From contig NW_003101682.1 of the NCBI RefSeq assembly GCF_000003855.2, forward strand, positions 1,615,148-1,679,147: a DNA stretch of 64,000 bases. The letters are read 5' to 3'. Below are positions 22,960 to 34,239 of this stretch, in pieces. This stretch comes from Blastomyces gilchristii SLH14081. Lineage: Eukaryota > Ascomycota > Eurotiomycetes > Onygenales > Ajellomycetaceae. Position 1 is the stretch's first letter, and each line of letters starts with the position of its first letter. The notes beneath the pieces are model-generated. The model was not told where the DNA came from and made no database searches. It saw only the letters and a program-made list of their open reading frames with translations. The translations under genes and the position numbers were made by a program.

Positions 22960-25900
22960 TTAGTTCTCTTCTTTCAGAAGCAGTTCTCATCAGTCAAGAG
23001 CTGCTGTTTTGAATAACATGGAACTCAGAGTCCAGGTCAGTTGATTATAGCTGACTCATTTCATGAGATATTGTCAGCTGCAGCTGTGAGATCTCTCATC
23101 AAGAATATTCTCAATCTCTTACTCAAGCTCATTATCTTCTTCTATGATATCTGGTGACTGTCAAGACAGTAGTTATGACTATCTAGAACTTCTATCACTT
23201 TATACTTGATATGATGATAATCTAGTATACAAGATGAACATGTGATTTGTATATTCTTAAGATTTAATCATATCAGATCTTCTATCTTATATTGTTCAGC
23301 AGAGTCTCAGTGAACATTGATTTGATTCTCTTAAGCTTGTTTCACAGTTATTATGAAGATCTCTGCTTAATCACAGGCATCTCAGAGCTTTATTACTATA
23401 TTATCAGTAATCTAAATCAGACTGTGAGAGTCTGATATGAACTATGTAATCTCTAGAAGATTTAACACTTTCATGTGATATTCATGTGTAAGAAAGAACA
23501 GACTTATATCTGTTGAAACAGTATCTTGACTGTTAATAGTAATCTTTACATATAGAAGAAGATTATGTCAGTTATCTTATAAGTGATTACAGAACTTATA
23601 AAGATAATTCTTTATAGTCTGAATTGTCTGTTCTGATACACTATCAGTCTCAGAGTGATAGACAGTTGACAGATAATATATAATCTTGACAACTTGACAG
23701 AATCTTATTCAGAGAGTGTTTACAAATTAACAGTCTTAATCTAATACTATAGATCTCAGTAATTCATGCATTTAATAGAACAGGCTCGGTAGAAAAGCTT
23801 CAGTGACTTGTTCAGTATTCATCTTATTACAAGATTTCAATATTATATCTTTACTCAATCAATTTACAATGATCAGAATGTTTCTATAACTTTTACTCTC
23901 AGATAGATTAATAGTGAAGTCAATTGTTACATCTTATCAGATTCTATCAGAGATATTGAGTGATTTTAATAGATCTTTTCTACAGTTCTTTCATAAGATA
24001 ATAGAAGAACAGTGATTACAGTTTCAGACAAAGTATCTGATACTGTTTAATATCTCAGATTAGTAAAACTCTTAGAAGATCATACTATACAGTTATTCAC
24101 AGTCTGAATGACTGATTATATATAAATCATGCATCTCTTACATTATCTGAGTGTGTAAGAGTTCAGAGTGAGAGACTCAGTATCATTCACAGAATCATAG
24201 AGTATTATTATTATCAATTGAACATTCTGAGATATCAGTTCTTATACATAGTTCTGAGAGAAATCAGAGTGCTTCTTGATATACTGCTTCAGTAAGAGTC
24301 TAAAGAAGTTCATCTGTCTGAGCTGCTGTATATCACAGTTCATTCAGTGTAGAGAAAGTGAAGATATCAATGATAGTTCTAACTGAAGAAGCATGTATAG
24401 TTCTAATCAGAGAAGTATATATAGTATTATGAACTGTTTCATCTTAATTAACTAGTATCTTCAGGTTCAAGAGTCAGTGCTCTCAGTTTATTCAGCAAGT
24501 ATCTGTTATATCAGATAGTATATCTTACTCTCATCATAAGAGAGTATATGTCATTGAGTTCTGACTGTCAGAATGATAGTGTATTATAAAATGAAAGCAG
24601 CTTAAGAACTCAGATCATTGTATCTGTTATTCAGTAAGTTTATAGATAGTTATGAAGTATTTGAGATTCTTATAATCTATGATTATCTCAAATTCAGAGA
24701 CACTTTAAAGTTCAGAGTTTCATTCTTCTAAACAGTGTATAATTATGAGAAGTTTCTTATCATAGATCTCATAATTGTATTCAGCAGAACTCAGTTTCTT
24801 AGACATGAAGACACATAATTATAGAATATCTTTATTATTATATTACAATATCACTTCTTCTGTTACATAGTCAGAGAAATCAGTCTTAATAACTATCTTA
24901 TAATCAGAATTGAATATTATTAGTAGAGAGATATTAATGAACATCTTCTTCATCTGTGTAAATACAGCTTCAGTATTCACTAATTATTAAAGTACTGAGT
25001 CTTTCTTAGTAAGATCTGTAAGTGATCTCATAATATCTGAGAAGTTTCATATAAATCACTGATAGAAGTTAGTAAATTCAATGAAGCTTTATACATCTTT
25101 CACAGTATATGAAGCTTCTTATTCAAGAATAACAGAGATCTTCTCAGAATTCATTCAAATTCTCTTATCAGCTTCTATGATAAAATCTAAGTATTTAGTA
25201 CTCTTAACTTCAAAATCATACTTATCAATATCAATTGATAGTTCTGCTTCTCATAGTTATTATAATACTCTTTATATATACTCTTGATATTCTTTTCTAG
25301 ATTCATCAGTGAAGATGAGAATATTATCTAGATAAGTAGATACAAACTTATCAAGAAAATCTCAGAGTGCTCAGTTGATATACTTCTGAAATATACTGAA
25401 GATATTAGTCAGCTCAAAGAGTGTGACTATTCATTTAAAGAGGTTATAATATGTTCAGAATACTGTAAGTCATTCATCTTCTTCAGTGATACAAATCTTA
25501 TGAAACATAGTGCTGATATCTAGCTTTGTAAACTATTAAGCTCATCTGATCTGTGCTAGAGTTTCATTGATAAGAGATAAGAAATATCAATCTTTCTTTG
25601 TCAATCTGTTCAGACCTCAGTAGTTCACACAGAATTGAAGTTCTTCACCTGACTTCTTTATAAAGAGAGTAGAAGCTGCAGTGAAAGAGTTACTAACATG
25701 TATGAATCTCTTATCTAATAGATCATTGAGTATCTTTCAGAGAAGAAGAAGTTCATCTCAAGACATATTATAAAGAGAGTCTCATGATGATTCAGAATTC
25801 TTGCTGTTTTTCTTTTTTCACTTAATACTGTGATTCACTTCTGAACCTTATAAGAGAGGTAGATTTATAGTGTTATTATCTTATCAAAAGACATCTAGAT

Positions 25901-28006
25901 ATTCATGATATTATTGAGAGAGTTTTATATGAGAATCTGTTATTATAATACAGAATAACTTTTCTAGAGCCTTTTTAATATCAGTCAGACTGATGAAATA
26001 GATTGATATATAATTCTGCTATTAGTAATTCTTTCAGTGACTTCTTTTTCTGAGTATTTTATAGGCATTGACAGAGATCTGTGTCAGATTCATAGTCTTA
26101 TGAATGTCATTCTCATGAACTTTATTATTGTTAGAGAATATCAAGCTTCTGTTTCAAGTATTTAACAAGATGCCTTGTTCAGATAGTCAGACAAGTTCTA
26201 ATATAAGATTATAATCAAGATTATTAACTTCATATATATAGGCATCTTCACATTGATGTTCTCTCATATCTATGATCAGCTTCATCATATAATAGATACA
26301 AATGTCTTTTAAATCATTAAATTCTGCAAGGAGTCAGAGTCTTGATAAGAAAATACACTGAAGATTATGATATCTTATAACTGAAGATTTTATCATTGTA
26401 TAGTAGCATAGACTGCTATCTATCATGACTTTCATATTATACATGTTATTAATCACAGTAGATACAAGAATTACATTCATTATTATTTTCTCTTCAAATT
26501 ATTATTATCTGACCTCTTCAAGCTTCTGTTTGCAAATTTGAACAGAAGCTAATCTTTTCTCTGTTTTATCAAGATATTCTCATAGTTATCTTCTGAATCT
26601 TTCTCTACTGTAATGTGATTAATGCAGACAGACACTGATTCATTCTTTGAATAAGAAGACACTGATTCTTCTCTCAATTAAGAAGATGCTGATCTTTCTC
26701 TTAAGTGTGAAGATATATAGATTAATCAGCAGTTGAAAGTGATGTGTTCTAATTGATTACAGTTGATATATACTTCACATTGACATTGATTAGTAACTTC
26801 TTCAGAAGTGATCTCAGGAATTCAGAAGCCTGTTCAGATGATGAAGACTCTTGCTTATATATAGATATTTAAGTCTACTCAATTCATGACATCTGCATCA
26901 TTGTTATTTCTCAGTGCAGATGTATAAGTCACTGAGATGTAACATCTTCTGCCACTGTTCTGTATATTCTTGAGCTTAATAAGACAGTTATTCATTGTCT
27001 AAAGCTGTGTGCAGAAGTCTTTATAAGTCTGGTCTTTATCTACACTTACAAGAGTCTGTAAGAGTTTGAAAGTTAATGTCTTCTTAAGCTTGCTAATCTT
27101 TATTCAATTCTTTCAAGATTGATTATCTGCTTCTAGAATCTTGATATTGAAGTCAGAAATAAATGTTGTAAGAGAAGTGTTTCTCTGTCAGACACTCTGT
27201 AATTAATCTAATACTTTCTATTGCATGACAGTGTCTCAGAACAGAATATCAAGATATTTCATGATATTATCAGATATTCACAACACTGATTTACATACTT
27301 TCATTCATGAATGAAACTTCTGTTTTACACAATCTTTTAATTATTCATTGATATATCAATCTTGATTGATTAATGAACTGATGACATCTTCATCTACACT
27401 CAGTTTTATAAGCATTTCCATTCTTCATGATAAGTAGAGAGTGAGATTGAAAATATTGAAGTATACAGAAGTATCTAAGCATTCTTTCAGTGCTTTTATA
27501 TTTAATTCTATAGATGTTGAAATTGCATGAGTTAATTATTGAATCTCTTTATATTGAAGTTGTTAAGTTGCATGCATATCTGCTATCTATTACTATTGTA
27601 ATTTCAACATTGCTTGAAGCCACTGTGACATTGCATTTATACTCACATTTGAGAGTTTCATATTATCATTAGACATGATTATATCAATCATCAGATATGT
27701 AATATCTGTGAAATCTGAAGAAGTGTAATTATATTCTTATATGTCTGAGTGTCAGAACTCTCAGATCTTTCACTGATATTCTCTTATAAGATCTTATTCT
27801 CTTTATAAGATCTTGTTACAGAGTCAGAGTGACTGATGAGTAAGCTTCTATCTGAGAACTCAGTGTTCACTTAACTGTTTGACTGTTTCTCTATTTCTTA
27901 TATGTTATTACATATTCAGATATCTCTCAATAAATAATCATTTCTAATGAGAAGATAATGTGTGAATAATCATTTTCTAATAAGAAGATGATAAATGTTT
28001 TTCTAG

Positions 28007-28337
28007 TGTAAGAGATCTACACTGAATAGATCAGTATTATATTGATAGGTCTTATATAATAAAGAGAAAAACATTAAAGAAGGAAAAGAAAGAGAAAGTA
28101 TAGAAATCAGTGATTGAGATGAATATTTATACATGTATGTGGTGATGTATGCAGTGAAGCTTCGGGGCGGAAGAATCTATACGCGTTCGTGGCGGCCGAG
28201 AATCGGTGATTGAGAATGGCTGAGAATCAGAGCATACATGTTCAATAGTGAAACAGAAGAATCTATGAAGTGAAGTGAAAGAATCTATGAAGTGTAACAG
28301 AATAGTCTATATGATTGATCGGGCGCAGCCCGCCACA
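28007..28337 (-). repeat. 5' LTR of element B
   Basis: 331 bp. GC-richer than the other three LTRs of the family, so closest to the unmutated form. Confidence 0.92.
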
Positions 28338-28342
28338 CAATT

Positions 28343-29283
28343 GAATTAAGCTATACAGGCTCTTTTCTCAGTTGAATAGAATTGTATTCTTTCAATTCAT
28401 TTTTGAGAAGTAGCATTTCTTTCTCACAGTCAAAGATTTCAACTGAAATATTGTGAAGAATGAATTTACCCCACTTTTCATCTCTCTCAGATAGAATTGT
28501 TGTGTTTAACAGAGATTCTACTGCTGATTTTCAGAGATTCTCATTCTGAATAAGGAATTCTGCACTGAATTCAGGCATTGTGATCAGAATAATGAAGTTT
28601 TCAAAGAAGAATGACTCAATTGAAGCTATAACTGATTTTTGAACTTCAATATCAGTCATTAACTGAGAAAAGAACTGCTGATTGATTTCATTTCTAATTC
28701 TGAAAATGAGATTTGAGTTTAGTTTATTTCTCTGCAAGATGTTCTGATTTGAGACTTTGAGAATAAGTCTTCTATTTCTGAAGATTTGAAGATTTTTCTC
28801 TTTTTATATTTTTTTTCTCACTCTTCTATCAATAGAAGTATGAGCAGTATTCTTCTCAGTTTTCTCAGAATTTTGAGCAGGTTTTGAGACAGCAGATTTA
28901 GAGATAGCAGATTTAGAGACAGTAGATTCAGCTGCTTGAGCATATGTTTTCTTCTAATTTAAAGAAGAAGAAGAAGAAGAAGTAGAAAAGAAAGAAGAGC
29001 AAACTGAAGAGTCAGTGATTGTATTAGAAATTTTCAAAGTGTTTAGAACTGTGTTTAAAATTTCAAGTTTGAACTTAATCACTTTCTGTAGTTATCTAGT
29101 CTGAGTATAAAGAATTAACAGAACTTCTTTATTCATCTCACTTAGACACTGCTTTTCAAGAATTTTACTTACTTTTTCAAGTTTCTGTATTTCAAGAACT
29201 TGTTGTTTCTCTATTTCTTCTTTCTTTCTTCTCTTCAGAATTTCAATCTCAGAAATAGTATTTGAGAAAGCATTCTTTTCCAC
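28343..29283 (-). pseudogene. LINE 1b ORF1, N-terminal half
   Basis: Starts at MEKNAFSNTISEIEILKRRK near 29283 (63 open codons, a Lys/Glu-rich probable coiled coil), then a Ser/Ala-rich stretch and a second open piece at 28531-28737. It continues into the 22623 part across element B. A coiled coil before the knuckles is common in LINE ORF1 proteins. Confidence 0.7.
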
Positions 29284-30351
29284 ATCAACTGAGTGTACTT
29301 TTGAACTTATTATTATTACTCAATGAAAAGTTAATCAGACTAATTTAATTGAGATATTTATTAAACTCTTTTGAATTGAAAAGTTGATCAGACTGTTTTA
29401 ATTAAGAGGTTTCTAAGTCTGTTTTCAATTGAAAAATTAATCAGACTGTTTCAAAAGTAGAATAACAGACTTTTGTATATAAAATACCTGATTTTTTTCA
29501 CACTAGTTCAGTAACTAGGTTAGATTTTTAAAGAGAATCTAATAAACTAAAATTGATTTTTAAAATAAATCAATAAAATCTTTACAATCTCTTTCTTGAG
29601 ATATAGTGAGAAAAAGTATGATATCAATTAATAATAAATTATATAATATGACAGTTTTTGAGAGAAAAACTGATAAAAAATAAATCAATTTTTTGCAGAG
29701 AAATTGATTAAAATTATTCAATTTTATTCTAAATCATTCAATTCTTCTCACACAATAAGTGTGCAACTCAAATCAGTTAATAAAGAGTGTAAAAAAGAAT
29801 TAAGTATTAATGAAAGCTCTTCAGTCACTGAACAAGTAATTCTTACTTAAAAGAATATGAAATTATGATAGAAAATAACTCTATTTTTAATTCTTTATAA
29901 GAATATTGTATAAAACTGAGAGAAAAACATCTTACTTTTTTAAGAGAAGTAAAAAACTATTTCTAGAATCTTTTTTTTACATTAACTGCTGCAGAAGAAT
30001 GAGATAGAAACTGCTAAGATATACACTACTGTATATTCTCTACTAAGACTTTCCCTCTTCAGAGTCTTGATATTATAGAGAATATAAGTCTGTTTCTATA
30101 TAATAATGTAAATATTGTCAGTAGAATGTAGAGAAACTGATTATTTATATCTTAAAATAGAAGACTTTATCAATGATTATATCAATATAGAGTTAATTCT
30201 CAAATTCAATAGAAATCTAGTATTACTGTTCTCAATCTCTTGCAGAATCTATTGAATATTGAGATATTAAAACTAGATTTAATATATCTCACTGTGCAGA
30301 GATCAAAGACTCAGTCAGATCTTGAGATATACTGATTTTATAGTTGTTATG
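29284..30351. other. LINE 1b 5' UTR, RIP-mutated part
   Basis: Upstream of the ORF1 start. AT-rich, with three loose repeats of TTGAATTGAAAAGTTGATCAG-like units at about 29320-29460. No other coding signal. Confidence 0.6.
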
Positions 30352-30679
30352 TCTGTCAATTATGTATTGAGTACAGTTGCTGAGGTATCTCTTTGTATTT
30401 TTCTGCTGAGAATGAGCCAGATTAGAAGAGGCAGTACAAGGGTGAGAGTTGATGTTGATGTCTTGATACACCAAAGACAGAGAGGGTTTTTCACGGAGGA
30501 TGCACTTCAGATATGTCTGTTGATTATGTGCTTGATACTATTGCCAAGGTATCTTTTTGTATTTTTCTGCCGGAGGTGGGCCAGATTGAGAAGGGCGGTA
30601 CATGGGTGAGACTTGGTGTTGATGTTTTGAAACATCAAAGATAGACAGGGTTTTTGTGGAAGATGCTTCTCAGATATCT
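30352..30679 (-). repeat. two tandem 164-bp monomers in the LINE 5' UTR
   Basis: Unit 1 starts at 30352 and unit 2 at 30516. Shared landmarks are TTTTTCTGC, GAGGCAGTACA/GGGCGGTACA, TTGATGT and AGGGTTTTT. Unit 2 keeps more C and G. Tandem 5' monomers act as internal promoters in some LINEs; that role here is inference. Confidence 0.85.
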
Positions 30680-30993
30680 CCACAATTACAGGTTAGGGAT
30701 CTTCCAAAATTGAGAAGATTGGCATATATGGTTAGGTCTCTTCACCTTACAATTTGTATGGCAATTTGGCCCAGGGTTGTGGTGTGATAGGGGTGAACAG
30801 GGGATAATCCCACACAGGAGTTTTGAACAATGTCTGGTTCATGTTTGGCTGGATAACTCCACCACCACACGGGGTATGTGGTCAGCGATGGGGTCAAAAT
30901 GCTCGTATGATTGAGGGCTTTTCGATGGATCTATCAGCGGGTTCTCATTCGAAAAATTGAGTGAGTTCGTGGTGAAGCGCTTGGATTAGAATG
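30680..30993 (-). other. LINE 5' terminal region with little RIP
   Basis: GC-balanced and with intact CpG (GTCAGCGATGGGG, GAAGCGCTTGG), up to the 14-bp duplication. The switch from mutated to near-normal DNA happens within the element. Confidence 0.75.
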
Positions 30994-31007
30994 AGAAAAG
31001 TAATGAT
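30994..31007. repeat. 14-bp target duplication AGAAAAGTAATGAT, 5' side of LINE 1b
   Basis: Matches 17606-17619 exactly. hAT sequence resumes after it. Confidence 0.85.
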
Positions 31008-31326
31008 ATTTAATAATACTCTCTATTGAATTTTCAATAAATGAGCACTATGTTATGATATTATGTGAGAAGTGATTTCATAGTCTCATTTGATACCATT
31101 CTCAATAATGAGATCAGAATGAAAATGTGACTAAGAATTCAAATATATTCTTTATCTGAGACTAGATTTTTATTTGAAAAGTGAATCTGAGATCTTTAAT
31201 ATTTGAAATAACATGATTTGAAATCAATGTGATGAACACAAACTATGATCAGAAGTAATGCTTTTAGACAACATGACAACTGTAAAGTTTGATTCTGATT
31301 TCAGATACAGTTACACAGTCAGTCTA

Positions 31327-31334
31327 ACTGCAGA
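31327..31334. repeat. 8-bp target site duplication ACTGCAGA, right end of the hAT element
   Basis: Matches 11077-11084. Confidence 0.88.
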
Positions 31335-31867
31335 GATAGTAATCTGATACATACTTATTCTATTATAGAATGTTATAAGATTATTAAATATTATTAATAT
31401 TATATTATCTGAACTTATTTTAAATATAATACTTATATATCATGCTTCTATACATGTTGCTTATAAGCTTGAAATGCTATTATTTAATTTATAATTTACT
31501 TTATTATTTACAGATAATTTTATAATCTCTTCTATAGCTTCTATATATTGTATAGTATCTATTTTCTCTGATTCTTTATTAATAAATGTCTAAGTGTAAG
31601 AATGTAAATGTAAAGTTCTTCTTTTATTACTCTATAATGTAGATAAATCACTCATCAGTTAAACAAGAGTTGAATGAAGAAATTGAAAAAAAAACATATT
31701 ATATTATGCTGTAGAGTTCTTATTTCAATTGCTGACTAAGCAGATACACTTGAAGTGTGTAATATAAATATGGTAAAAGAATTCTTCTATCTGAGGTGAT
31801 CACATTCAATGCTTACACAGGTGTTCTTAAACAAAAGTAAGAATAAAAATAAAAATAATGTAATTCT
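31335..31867. other. AT-rich flank between the hAT element and the gene island
   Basis: Nothing recognisable. Composition changes sharply to GC-balanced at about 31868. Confidence 0.6.
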
Positions 31868-32569
31868 TTGTAAAAACGTGCTATCCGGGCTATAACCTGT
31901 GGGATGGTTAATCTGTTGTATTCGTGTGGGAAGAGCTAGCTATATATATATTACATATGAGATCACGTGTAGGCGGAGCGGTCGCTACGGCAAATGCCAC
32001 TGGGGCGGACGCTACAGAAAGTAACCCCAAACGTAAGTCCTCGCGCCTAGATGATTGTCGCACTAGCCGGGAGACTGGGAGCATCTATTTGGGACTCAGG
32101 CCACTACCACCCACTTGGCTTCCAGCTACCAACGATTGGCCCTCAGCAGCAATAATTTCCGGATAGGCATCATTTTCCTCGCTGCCTTTTTAACCAATCA
32201 CAAGTTCAGAAGTGGCAGTTATGCACCAATTAAAAGTGGTGGCAGAAAGACGCGCGCTAATTGTGCCCCGCCCCAAGACAAGGAGAGAGTAAGGTATGTA
32301 CCATCCAATCTTTCTATTTGCTGTCTTGCTAACTATTATTCTTCACTCATTGAAGTAGCAATTCTTTTCCCCTACAAATTCATCCCATTTGCATGCTGGT
32401 TGCTTGCACTGGTCCCATAACTACCTTCTTGCATATTCATCACTCAGCATCCGGAATTTCTAATTTTCTGGAACAAATCATGCATGTATGACAGAAAATC
32501 AAACAGGGCTCTGGTGTCAGATAGAGAAGAGTAAATACAGGGCATCAACATATCCCAAACCAATAATCA
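31868..32569. other. start of the gene island; no confident gene
   Basis: A TATATATATATTA box at 31940-31952 lies just upstream of an ATG at 31957 whose plain frame runs 70 codons to 32166. An overlapping frame is open over 32115-32420. A GTAAGT site at 32033 would need an improbable 34-nt intron. The second half may be the 3' UTR of the zinc-finger gene on the minus strand. Confidence 0.35.
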
Positions 32570-33232
32570 TCATCCGATAGCCTTGAACATGTGCAGTTTG
32601 GTTTTGTGGAATCCATTTCCTGAAACTCCCACTTCGAGCTCCGCACAGGAAGGGAGCTGAACAGAAGCTTTTTCAGTCAGCTGCTGCAACTGTTTCAGCT
32701 CCATTTCCATCTTATCCAGTCTTGAATCTCTTTGCATAGCTTCCCGCTGAAGCCGAGTAATTTCAGCACGGAGAGATTCGATGCTATCTTCATTCGTATG
32801 AGAGCGGTGGTTATGGAGTGAGAGATATCCCTTTCTGGTAAATCCTTCTCCTGAGCTGCGATCACAGTCTAAATAAGGACACATCCACTTTTTGCTGTTC
32901 ACTTGATGAGTTGTGAATAGATGACGGCGCATGCTAGTTGCCTGGGTAAATCGTTGGTTGCAATCTGGGTTTGTGCACTTGTATGGGCAGTCATGTTTAT
33001 CCATGTGTCTGCTGTTAAGGTACTTAGCACATAGTTCAAGAAATAGGAACTATAGCCAAAAAGGGTGGCACATACTTCCACTCACTGCGTCCCTCGAAGA
33101 TATATGATCGTGGCAATCTGGGTGATCACAGTATATCTGGCCGGCGGCAGTCTTGGGCGGCTCCCTCATTCGCCTTGCAGCCAGTCTCGGTTCAGAATCA
33201 TCAACCACGACTGGCGGTACCTCCTGAGCCAT
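32570..33232 (-). CDS. C2H2 zinc-finger protein, two exons, 199 aa
   Basis: Exon 1 is 33232-33086 and exon 2 is 33022-32570. The 63-nt intron has GTGAGT at its start and ends GTGCTAAG. This splice keeps frame and completes finger 1. Finger 1 is C35-x4-C40-x14-H55-x3-H59 (ends RHMDKH), finger 2 is C65-x4-C70-x12-H83-x4-H88, and finger 3 is C97-x4-C102-x16-H119-x4-H124. Finger 2 is canonical; fingers 1 and 3 have longer loops. Residues about 125-165 (SLRAEITRLQREAMQRDSRL...) form a probable coiled coil. HMDKH followed by PYKC is a familiar linker in ascomycete C2H2 proteins. Likely nuclear and nucleic-acid binding; target unknown. It starts 9 nt after a membrane ORF on the same strand. Confidence 0.72.
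33023..33085 (-). other. intron of the zinc-finger gene
   Basis: 63 nt, GTGAGT...CTAAG. Alternative acceptors at AACAG/CAG break the frame of the HMDKH finger. Confidence 0.6.
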
Positions 33233-33241
33233 TTTGGTTTC

Positions 33242-33445
33242 TTAACTCTTTGCTCTTTGTCGCCGAAGAAATACTTTGACCAACTGGACAGATAACCACA
33301 CCGCGGCTATTACAACTGTCCAGAAGGCAACGCCAAACAAGATAAAAGAAAGGATAAAAACTAGAAACCAGCTTAAAAGTCTTTTGAAACAGGGGCTGAG
33401 GAGATGGTTGAGATTGGTCATTTGTTTTGGATTCTGTGATCCCAT
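33242..33445 (-). CDS. small membrane protein ORF, 67 aa, unknown function
   Basis: Starts ATG at 33445 (context GCCGGCATGGG) and ends TAA at 33242. A basic, polar N terminus (MGSQNPKQMTNLNHLLSPCF) is followed by a long hydrophobic stretch from about residue 25 to 58 (WFLVFILSFILFGVAFW, then VVIAAVWLSV), enough for one or two membrane passes. It ends in a basic tail, VFLRRQRAKS. The frame is open upstream without an ATG. The gap to the next ATG is 9 nt, unusual in a fungus. It could be an upstream ORF of the zinc-finger transcript, the last exon of a longer gene, or chance. An overlapping plus-strand ORF (33276-33590) looks less protein-like. Confidence 0.4.
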   Translation of the reverse strand: MGSQNPKQMTNLNHLLSPCFKRLLSWFLVFILSFILFGVAFWTVVIAAVWLSVQLVKVFLRRQRAKS

Positions 33446-34118
33446 GCCGGCTAGCAGAATGGTGGGTGCAACGCCTCTCTTTATGGAGTCTAGCAAGAGG
33501 CACAATAAGATCCAGAGTGCAAGCCAGCCTTACCTTGACCACATTGCTTCCCGCCCGGGGCACTCAGATTGGGCCCCTGGAATTTGTTAGCACAGAAATC
33601 ATGAACAAACGGTTGCTGACCCGGGAAACTATACACGGCTAGGTAGATCAAGGGATGGGCTCGTGGCTTGCTGCATCTTTCGATGGAAGATGACCCCTGG
33701 AGCAAGAGCCATGTCTCTCATTTGCTTTGATGATCACCACTAGCCCCCGTTGCCTTGTGCAAATGCAGGCCGGCCATCCATGCTTGTTACCCACCGGGAG
33801 GAAGTTGCTCCTGTAGCTGCATGAGGAGGGGTATTATCATTTCAGCCCGCCTGAGCTTTTTTGCCTCGTTATGCGCATGCGCCCTTTTACATGCATGCAC
33901 AGTTTTGGCACCAGCGCTTTATTTCTGACCCGGGAACTACATACACCGCTGGCACGGGGTCCAGTTGCAACTGGCGGATCCTGTCCCTCTTGTCTCCTAT
34001 TGCGCCCTATGCTTGCGCCTTGTTACATACATGACGACGCAGAGAAGTGAGTTGTCAAAATTTACTATGCTGCTTGGCGGCCGGTGCTGGTTCTAAGATT
34101 GTTCCGCCGTTCTGGAAG
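33446..34118. other. intergenic, GC-balanced, no gene assigned
   Basis: Contains two short near-repeats of TGACCCGGGAA-CTA-ACAC (33618 and 33926) and a CATGCATGCAC stretch at 33891. Open frames are short, overlap on both strands and lack support. Confidence 0.5.
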
Positions 34119-34119
34119 C

Positions 34120-34126
34120 ATAAAAG
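34120..34126 (+). promoter_or_regulatory. TATA-like box of the 34240 gene
   Basis: ATAAAAG, 114 nt before the ATG, with a C/T-rich stretch (CCTTCCCTACTATC) at about 34180-34195, where a start site would be expected. Confidence 0.4.
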
Positions 34127-34239
34127 GACAGGAGCAGCCCATAATCTTGGTCTGTATTTTGGTATACTGCACTGCAAGTTCCTTCCCTACTATCGAACCG
34201 ACATCCCTACACCACGAGCTGTTCCCAAAATCAAGAACA

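Larger units (their letters stand above)
22629..28337 (-). mobile_element. complete Ty3/gypsy chromovirus-type retrotransposon B (family of A)
   Basis: 5,709 bp, inverted relative to A, inserted in LINE ORF1. Both LTRs are 331 bp and end in TGTAAG/GTCACA (reverse of TGTGAC...TTACA). The minus strand repeats the gag-RT-RNase H-IN-chromodomain plan of A at about the same spacing. Its right LTR is the least mutated copy of the family here, with several CpG intact (GGCGGCCGAGAATCGG), while the interior is heavily mutated. Confidence 0.92.
17620..30993 (-). mobile_element. LINE 1b: full-length Tad/I-like non-LTR retrotransposon, split by element B
   Basis: 13,374 bp as it stands, about 7.66 kb without element B. 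Reading leftwards: a 5' UTR with two 164-bp monomers (30352-30679), ORF1 with zinc knuckles, ORF2 with AP-type endonuclease, RT and RNase H, a 3' UTR, and a (TAA)n tail at 17620-17645. A 14-bp duplication flanks it. RNase H after RT and a multi-knuckle ORF1 fit the I/Tad1 group known from fungi. Both ORFs are broken by stops. Confidence 0.88.
11085..31326 (-). mobile_element. hAT superfamily DNA transposon, expanded to 20.2 kb by nested insertions
   Basis: The left end TAGACTGGCC and right end ...CAGTCAGTCTA form short inverted termini, flanked by the 8-bp duplication ACTGCAGA. Two 506-bp MITEs in the window share about 90 bp of the left end and about 40 bp of the right end, each with its own 8-bp duplication. 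Subtracting the two LINEs and element B leaves about 5.8 kb, a normal size for an autonomous hAT. The minus strand at 11.5-12.2 kb carries a degenerate hAT transposase. The ends keep CpG (CCGGCGGG), while the inside is strongly RIP-mutated. Confidence 0.85.

Noticed and set aside
32033..32066. GTAAGT...CTAG intron joining two frames into a short protein
   Set aside because: 34 nt is shorter than the other introns inferred here and below the usual minimum.
33276..33590. 104-codon plus-strand ORF overlapping the membrane ORF
   Set aside because: Composition is less protein-like; its strand partner has a clear hydrophobic segment with basic ends. Not both can be favoured.
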